From: Streptococcus oralis
GTDB taxonomy: Bacteria > Bacillota > Bacilli > Lactobacillales > Streptococcaceae
Assembly: GCF_021497945.1 (NCBI RefSeq)
Contig: NZ_CP046524.1
Span: forward strand, 1,647,501-1,711,500
Length of the DNA: 64,000 nt
Direction: 5' to 3'
The number at the start of each line of letters is the position of its first letter. Within the stretch, counting starts at the first letter, position 1. The position numbers and the translations under genes were made by a program. Below the pieces are notes generated by a model, which saw only the letters and a program-made list of their open reading frames with translations, was not told the DNA's origin and did not search any database. This document shows positions 59,825 through 64,000 of the stretch, one piece after another.

Positions 59825-60703
59825 ATGGCAGACCGTTCACATTTCTTACGAGATAACCCATCTGACTTCCCATATGATTTTGAAAAACAAATCCTATCCA
59901 AGCAATCTTCTAATACAATTTATCATTGGCATCCTGAATTCGAGATAATCTATGTCAAAAAAGGAACTGCTACCTTCTATATCAACTCTGAGCGCTTTGA
60001 AAGTCATGAAGGTGATATTTTTCTAATTCAGCCAACGTCTCCTCACGCTATCTACCCTATTGAAAATCAAGAACAAATTTCAGCAGTTTTTCGTATCCAT
60101 TTAGATTTCCTAGGTAGAAGTCAAATTGACAGCTTTAGCCAACGCTATATCCAACCCCTCCACTCTGGTCACTTTTGCCTCACTCCTCAAATATCACCAG
60201 GCAATAAGGCCTATGATCAAATTCAATCCTGCCTTCTTTCCCTCTTTTCTATCCTTGAAGAAAAAGGCATATACTACGATCTACTCATAAAATCTAAACT
60301 ATACGAATTGCTTCATCTTCTCTTTAAGTATAGATACGTCAATCGACACTATACAGATGATACCTACCAAAAATACCAAAAACTAAAAGAAGTGATTTGC
60401 TACCTTGAACAGCACTACTCAGAACCCATTCATATTGAGCAACTGGCTGCAACATTTGGATATAGTAAAAATCACTTTATGAGTATTTTCAAGCAACATA
60501 CTGGAGCCAGTTGTATGGACTACCTGCTCCAGTTACGTCTTGAGAAATCCTGTGAGAAACTCGTCCAAACCAACCTCAGCATTCAAGAAATTGCAAGCCA
60601 AGTCGGTTTCACCAACCTTTCAAACTTCAACCGTCAATTTAAGCAGCACTATCACTTAACACCTAGACAGTATCGAAACCAACAACTTAAAAATAAAACA
60701 TGA
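59825..60703 (+). CDS. AraC-family transcriptional regulator with cupin domain
   Basis: A 292-residue protein from the ATG at 59825 (MADRSHF; GGAGGAG upstream). The N-terminal cupin is a ligand-sensing fold (YHWHPEFEIIYVKKGTATFYI, GDIFLIQPTSPHAIYPIE). The C-terminus has two helix-turn-helix motifs (IHIEQLAATFGYSKNHFMSIFK and LSIQEIASQVGFTNLSNFNRQ). It probably activates the divergent MFS and flavin-reductase genes in response to the imported compound. Confidence 0.9.
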   Translation: MADRSHFLRDNPSDFPYDFEKQILSKQSSNTIYHWHPEFEIIYVKKGTATFYINSERFESHEGDIFLIQPTSPHAIYPIENQEQISAVFRIHLDFLGRSQIDSFSQRYIQPLHSGHFCLTPQISPGNKAYDQIQSCLLSLFSILEEKGIYYDLLIKSKLYELLHLLFKYRYVNRHYTDDTYQKYQKLKEVICYLEQHYSEPIHIEQLAATFGYSKNHFMSIFKQHTGASCMDYLLQLRLEKSCEKLVQTNLSIQEIASQVGFTNLSNFNRQFKQHYHLTPRQYRNQQLKNKT

Positions 60704-60705
60704 TT

Positions 60706-60736
60706 CTTTCTCCTTAGTCTTTCTCTAAGGAGTTTT
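60706..60736 (+). terminator. Terminator of the AraC gene
   Basis: CTCCTTAG/CTAAGGAG stem followed by T6 immediately past the stop codon. Confidence 0.85.
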
Positions 60737-60742
60737 TTCAAA

Positions 60743-60943
60743 CAAAAAAGTCACCTGATTGGGTGACTTCTTTAGGAGATTATGATGAAAAAGAAAAGTT
60801 TAGGATTTCATTAAATAAAGGGTACTCAATGAAAATCGAAATCAGACTAGGCAGATAGGCGCAAGCATAACTATAGTTAGCTAAGTCGACTCTAACGAAG
60901 GTTGATGAGATTTTCGAAGAGTATTAGGAGGTCTTTATTTAAT
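60743..60943 (-). ncRNA. csRNA-family small RNA, copy C, interrupted by a BOX-like element
   Basis: The same parts as copy B: ATTAAATAAAGACCTCCTAA at the 5' end, CTTTATTTAAT and GAAATCCTAAAC further on, TCATCATAATCTCC, and the GTCACCCAATCAGGTGAC terminator with a T tail. In copy B the first stem-loop is unbroken; here about 102 extra bases (60823-60924) sit inside its loop. The predicted transcript is about 200 bases instead of about 100. It may be non-functional or altered. Confidence 0.75.
60823..60924. repeat. BOX-like element inserted in csRNA copy C
   Basis: On the minus strand it begins ATACTCTTCGAAAATCTC and ends GATTTTCATTGAGTA, like BOX ends. The interior (CTATAGTTATGCTTGCGCC) differs from the BOX after the pullulanase gene. 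Removing it joins the two halves of the csRNA stem seen intact in copy B. Confidence 0.75.
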
Positions 60944-60949
60944 AACTAT

Positions 60950-60982
60950 ATAATACACAAGGAGACTTAAACTTTACTTAAG
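60950..60982 (-). promoter_or_regulatory. CiaR-binding repeat and -10 of csRNA copy C
   Basis: CTTAAG-TAAAG-TTTAAG (60966-60982), 10 bases, then -10 TATTAT (60950-60955) on the minus strand. The promoter is intact although the RNA body is interrupted. Confidence 0.85.
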
Positions 60983-60995
60983 AAAAATAATTTTT

Positions 60996-61412
60996 TTATC
61001 TTTTTCGATCGACCCAAATCATTCCTGTACAATCATAAATAGATAAGGTTTCAAAACCCAGCGAACGATAGAATCCCAAGGTTTTTTCTGTCTGTTCGGT
61101 CACTAGTTGGACTTGATAGGCATCTTTGTAATCACCTAAAGCCTCTTTCATCAAGTCGCTACCAATCCCTTGGCGCTGATAGCTAGGCAAAACGATCAAA
61201 TCCTGGACAAAAACCGATGAAAAACCATCTCCAACCAAGCGTACCAAGCCCACCACGGCATCACCATCAAGTGCCAAGTAGATTGCTAATGAGTGAGACA
61301 AGGACTTCTCCAGCATCTGGGGTTGATGTGTATAGTTTGTCCAACCGACTGCCTGATAGAGATGCAAAACATCATTTATATTTACTAATTCTTGCTTTCT
61401 AACGGTAATCAT
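60996..61412 (-). CDS. GNAT-family N-acetyltransferase
   Basis: A 138-residue protein from the ATG at 61412 (MITVRKQELVN; GAGGTGA upstream), preferred over the longer frame. Acetyl-CoA region VQDLIVLPSYQRQGIGSDLMKEAL, then GFYRSLGFETL. Substrate unknown. It lies 11 bases after the next GNAT gene in the same direction; the two form an operon. Confidence 0.88.
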   Translation of the reverse strand: MITVRKQELVNINDVLHLYQAVGWTNYTHQPQMLEKSLSHSLAIYLALDGDAVVGLVRLVGDGFSSVFVQDLIVLPSYQRQGIGSDLMKEALGDYKDAYQVQLVTEQTEKTLGFYRSLGFETLSIYDCTGMIWVDRKR

Positions 61413-61423
61413 GTCATCACCTC

Positions 61424-62119
61424 TTAGATTTCTTTCAAACTCTTGCACTGCCGTCCATTCTTGTCAAAATTTTTAGGAGCCAGCCATGCTTCCAAACGAG
61501 CTTTGACTTGAGGCCAGTCCTTATCAATCATAGACAACCAATCCGTATCTCTAGTTCGCCCCTTATAAACGACAGCCTGACGGAAGGTCCCTTCATAGAC
61601 AAAGCCCAAACGTTCCGCAGCTCGTCTTGATGGAAGATTTAGAGCATCGCATTTCCACTCGTAGCGACGATAGTTAAGCTCCTCAAAAACATAGCGCGCC
61701 AAGAGATACTGGGCTTCTGTCCCTATTCGTGTCCCCTTGAGCTCTGGAGAAAAGATAACAGTCCCAACTTCAACTATGCGATTGTTTTGGTCAATGCGCA
61801 TGAGCGAAAAAGTTCCCAAGGCCTTGCCCGTCTCCCTATCCAAGATAGCATAGAAAAAACGATCCTTACGAGCCAACATCTGGTTTAAAAGGCTGATTAG
61901 TTCCTCCATATCTGCCACTGGCTCCTGAAAGAGGTAAGTCCACATCTCCCGAGGCGTATCTGGACCATAGACAGCTAATAGATCCTCCGCATGCTTTTCC
62001 ACCGAAAGAGCCTCTATCCGAGCGTAGCGCCCTTCTAAGAAATCAATAGCAGGCAATTTACCTGTTGTGTGGCCAACCACAGCCTCACCAATCATCTGAC
62101 CATATTCGTTTACTGGCAT
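61424..62119 (-). CDS. GNAT-family N-acetyltransferase (RimJ/RimL-like)
   Basis: A 231-residue protein with the RimJ/L-type layout: GTFSLMRIDQNNRIVEVGTV then LKGTRIGTEAQYLLARYVFEELNYRR, and LPSRRAAERLGFVYEGTFRQAVVYKGRTRDT. Enzymes of this branch acetylate ribosomal N-termini or small molecules; the substrate cannot be told. First gene of the GNAT pair. Confidence 0.9.
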   Translation of the reverse strand: MPVNEYGQMIGEAVVGHTTGKLPAIDFLEGRYARIEALSVEKHAEDLLAVYGPDTPREMWTYLFQEPVADMEELISLLNQMLARKDRFFYAILDRETGKALGTFSLMRIDQNNRIVEVGTVIFSPELKGTRIGTEAQYLLARYVFEELNYRRYEWKCDALNLPSRRAAERLGFVYEGTFRQAVVYKGRTRDTDWLSMIDKDWPQVKARLEAWLAPKNFDKNGRQCKSLKEI

Positions 62120-62166
62120 AGCTTTCTCCTTTTTTCTGATTTTTTCTCAACTCCGGTTATATTATT

Positions 62167-62979
62167 TTAATATCTGCTAATTTCAAATTTTTTATCAATT
62201 TCATCTAACAGATTACTCGCATCTATCTGATTATTTATCTTCCCATCTTTTATATTTTGTCTGCAAATACTTAGAGCCGCAATTTGGTCTGCCTTATCAA
62301 AAGATTCAAACATAATCCTCACTGCGTCACGAGGGCCTTCTCCCCCTTTTTGATCAACAGCTCCTAAAAATATGATAAGAACAGTTAATGTTTCATTTAG
62401 GCAATTTTCATATAATTTAAGAGATTTTAAATATTGTTTAACCGGGGTTATACGATTCTGTATATAGAAGTTCACTAGAGCCTTATTCTGGATTGCAAAA
62501 TTTATCACTGCAATATATTTTATTCCCTCTATTAATAAGTAAACAAAATAGATTACCAGAATTACAAAGAGTGTCGCCCACATTATAGTAATACTAAATT
62601 GAACACTAGGACAAGTTTCATTAAGAGAAACTATTAAATTTTTACATCCAAAATAATGAGTAATGGATAAAAAATTCGTCACCATTAGCAGTGTCGCAAA
62701 GGATTTTGTAAATAATAATTGATACCATTCAGACTGTTTTCTTATAATTTCATTTGGTGATATTCCAAAAATATTGCTTGATTTATCATTTGAAAAGCTA
62801 AAGAAAGTAATAAAAACTGCAAAAAGAGTGTCTACAGTCAATGTTGGCTCTATAATCTTTATATCACTAGTTGATAGAAATGCCGTAGTATCAAAAGCAT
62901 TACATAGAAAAAAAGTAAAAATTAGTGAGATTAAAACTATATGTTTGAAGATTTTAAACAAGATTGATTTCTTAATCAT
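62167..62979 (-). CDS. Unrecognised membrane protein, AT-rich
   Basis: A protein of 270 residues. About four hydrophobic segments (residues 9-28, 47-62, 90-108, 128-155) precede a soluble C-terminal half (from about 160) with LTVLIIFLGAVDQKGGEGPRDAVRIMFESFDKADQIAALSI. The base composition is clearly lower in GC than its neighbours and it stands alone between leuS and the GNAT pair. AAGGAATT precedes the ATG. I do not recognise the family. It is probably acquired. Confidence 0.7.
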   Translation of the reverse strand: MIKKSILFKIFKHIVLISLIFTFFLCNAFDTTAFLSTSDIKIIEPTLTVDTLFAVFITFFSFSNDKSSNIFGISPNEIIRKQSEWYQLLFTKSFATLLMVTNFLSITHYFGCKNLIVSLNETCPSVQFSITIMWATLFVILVIYFVYLLIEGIKYIAVINFAIQNKALVNFYIQNRITPVKQYLKSLKLYENCLNETLTVLIIFLGAVDQKGGEGPRDAVRIMFESFDKADQIAALSICRQNIKDGKINNQIDASNLLDEIDKKFEISRY

Positions 62980-63010
62980 AATTCCTTCTTTTTATTAATA
63001 TTTTACAAAA

Positions 63011-63040
63011 TCAACTCTAAAGAAGAAACTTTAGAGTTGA
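63011..63040 (-). terminator. Terminator of leuS
   Basis: Perfect 12-bp stem (63011-63022 / 63029-63040) with a 6-base loop, and TTTTG on the minus strand just after the leuS stop. Confidence 0.9.
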
Positions 63041-63047
63041 TAACTGC

Positions 63048-64000
63048 TTATTTCACAACGATATTAACCAATTTATTTGGTACACTAATCACCTTCACGA
63101 TTTCCTTACCGTCAATTTCTGCTTTAACTTTTTCATCTGCTAGAGCAATTTCTTGCAATTCTTCGCGTGACAGATCTTTAGCCACCATGAGTTTGGCACG
63201 AACTTTTCCTTTGATTTGGACAACGATTTCGATTTCGTCTTCAACCAATTTGCTTTCGTCCCATGTTGGCCAAGCTACATAAGAGATGGATTCACCTGTT
63301 GCAGCAACAGTTTGCCAGAGTTCTTCTGCCAAGTGAGGTGCAAATGGGGCAATCAATTGGATAAAGCCTTTGGCATAGTCCACATAGAGTTTGTCTTCCT
63401 TATTAGCAGCGTTGACAAAGACCATAAGTTGAGCAATGGCTGTGTTGAATTTCATAGACTCGATTTGCTCAGTGACAGCTTTGACTGTTTCATTGTAAAC
63501 CTTGTCAAGAGCACCATTATTTTCCGCAACAATTTCTTTACTTGTGATCAAACGGTATACACGGTCTAGGAATTTACGGCTTCCTTCCAAGCCTTCTTCA
63601 GACCAAGCGATGGAAGCATCGAGTGGCCCCATGAACATTTCATAAACACGAAGGGTATCAGCACCGTATTGTTCCACCACATCGTCTGGGTTAACAACGT
63701 TCTTGAGCGATTTAGACATCTTAGCTGGTGCTTGCTCCAACTCTTCTCCTGTTTCCACATGGAAGAAGGAACCGTCACGTTTTTCAACCTTGTCAGTCGC
63801 TACAAGAGCTCCACGGTGGTCACGGTAGCTTGTTCCCAAAATCATTCCTTGGTTAAAGAGTTTTTGGAATGGTTCCTTAGTCGGAACAACACCGAGGTCA
63901 TAGAGGAATTTGTGCCAGAAACGAGCATAAAGCAAGTGAAGAACGGCATGCTCTGCACCACCCACGTAGATATCTACTGGCAACCATTGTTTGAGGAGAT
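63048..64000 (-). CDS. leuS: Leucyl-tRNA synthetase, C-terminal part
   Basis: Only the last roughly 317 codons are in the window; the gene continues past the right edge. Visible: [28 protein letters not shown], the catalytic [15 protein letters not shown], and the anticodon-binding and C-terminal LeuRS region ([15 protein letters not shown]). It charges tRNA-Leu. Confidence 0.97.
   Translation of the reverse strand, partial: LLKQWLPVDIYVGGAEHAVLHLLYARFWHKFLYDLGVVPTKEPFQKLFNQGMILGTSYRDHRGALVATDKVEKRDGSFFHVETGEELEQAPAKMSKSLKNVVNPDDVVEQYGADTLRVYEMFMGPLDASIAWSEEGLEGSRKFLDRVYRLITSKEIVAENNGALDKVYNETVKAVTEQIESMKFNTAIAQLMVFVNAANKEDKLYVDYAKGFIQLIAPFAPHLAEELWQTVAATGESISYVAWPTWDESKLVEDEIEIVVQIKGKVRAKLMVAKDLSREELQEIALADEKVKAEIDGKEIVKVISVPNKLVNIVVK

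Overview
The window is Firmicutes DNA, almost certainly a chromosome of the Streptococcus mitis group (S. mitis/S. oralis/S. pneumoniae relatives). The reasons are the gene families and gene orders (cinA-recA with a combox, tsaE and comM with a ComE box, uppS-cdsA-rseP-proS, ruvB, glmS, an LPXTG pullulanase), BOX-type repeats, and three CiaR-driven csRNA loci. Two features argue against S. pneumoniae itself: recA is not followed by dinF-lytA, and the segment between yebC and recA carries a different MATE gene and a GNAT gene, with no pneumolysin. No rRNA, tRNA, prophage or CRISPR array was found. || Layout. 1-1400: operon of two tiny membrane proteins, an ABC ATPase and a permease cut by the window edge, with a palindromic operator upstream. 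1.5-5.8 kb: fakA and asp23, rpmB, a LiaF-like/LytTR pair and a PAP2 phosphatase. 5.85-9.9 kb: MarR plus a heterodimeric multidrug ABC exporter, with three operator copies around the promoter. 10-18.3 kb: yebC, MATE, GNAT, then the competence neighbourhood recA, cinA, LCP protein, GNAT, tsaE, comM. 18.3-27.1 kb: ndk pseudogene, unexplained remnants, and a 2.6-kilo-residue LPXTG adhesin with seven exact 115-residue Cna-B type repeats. This block looks acquired and sits directly downstream of rpoBC. 27.3-35 kb: rpoC and rpoB, whose leader contains a terminator-like hairpin. 35-38.75 kb: cell-wall pullulanase under a cre-overlapped promoter, followed by a BOX element. 38.95-44.3 kb: an operon of a polar amino-acid type ABC importer, two paralogous zinc-site (HxC...C) methyltransferase-family proteins and a small membrane protein. 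This is the best candidate for an undescribed system. 44.5-48.5 kb: glmS with NagR-like sites, half-size EamA protein, an inverted-repeat element, 6-phospho-beta-glucosidase. 48.6-55.3 kb: the uppS-cdsA-rseP-proS operon and the nucleotidyltransferase-ruvB pair, with two csRNA genes. 55.3-60.7 kb: a multi-flavin reductase fused to an NADPH:FMN-reductase domain, its stand-alone paralogue, a divergent OFA-type MFS transporter and an AraC regulator. 60.7-64 kb: a third csRNA gene split by a BOX-like element, two GNATs, an orphan membrane protein and the 3' part of leuS. || How the parts connect. Three regulatory networks are visible in the DNA: competence (ComE site at comM, SigX combox at cinA-recA), CiaRH (three csRNA promoters with the TTTAAG-N5-TTTAAG layout), and sugar/amino-sugar control (cre at pullulanase, NagR-like sites at glmS). 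All products were identified by reading motifs; no database search was run.
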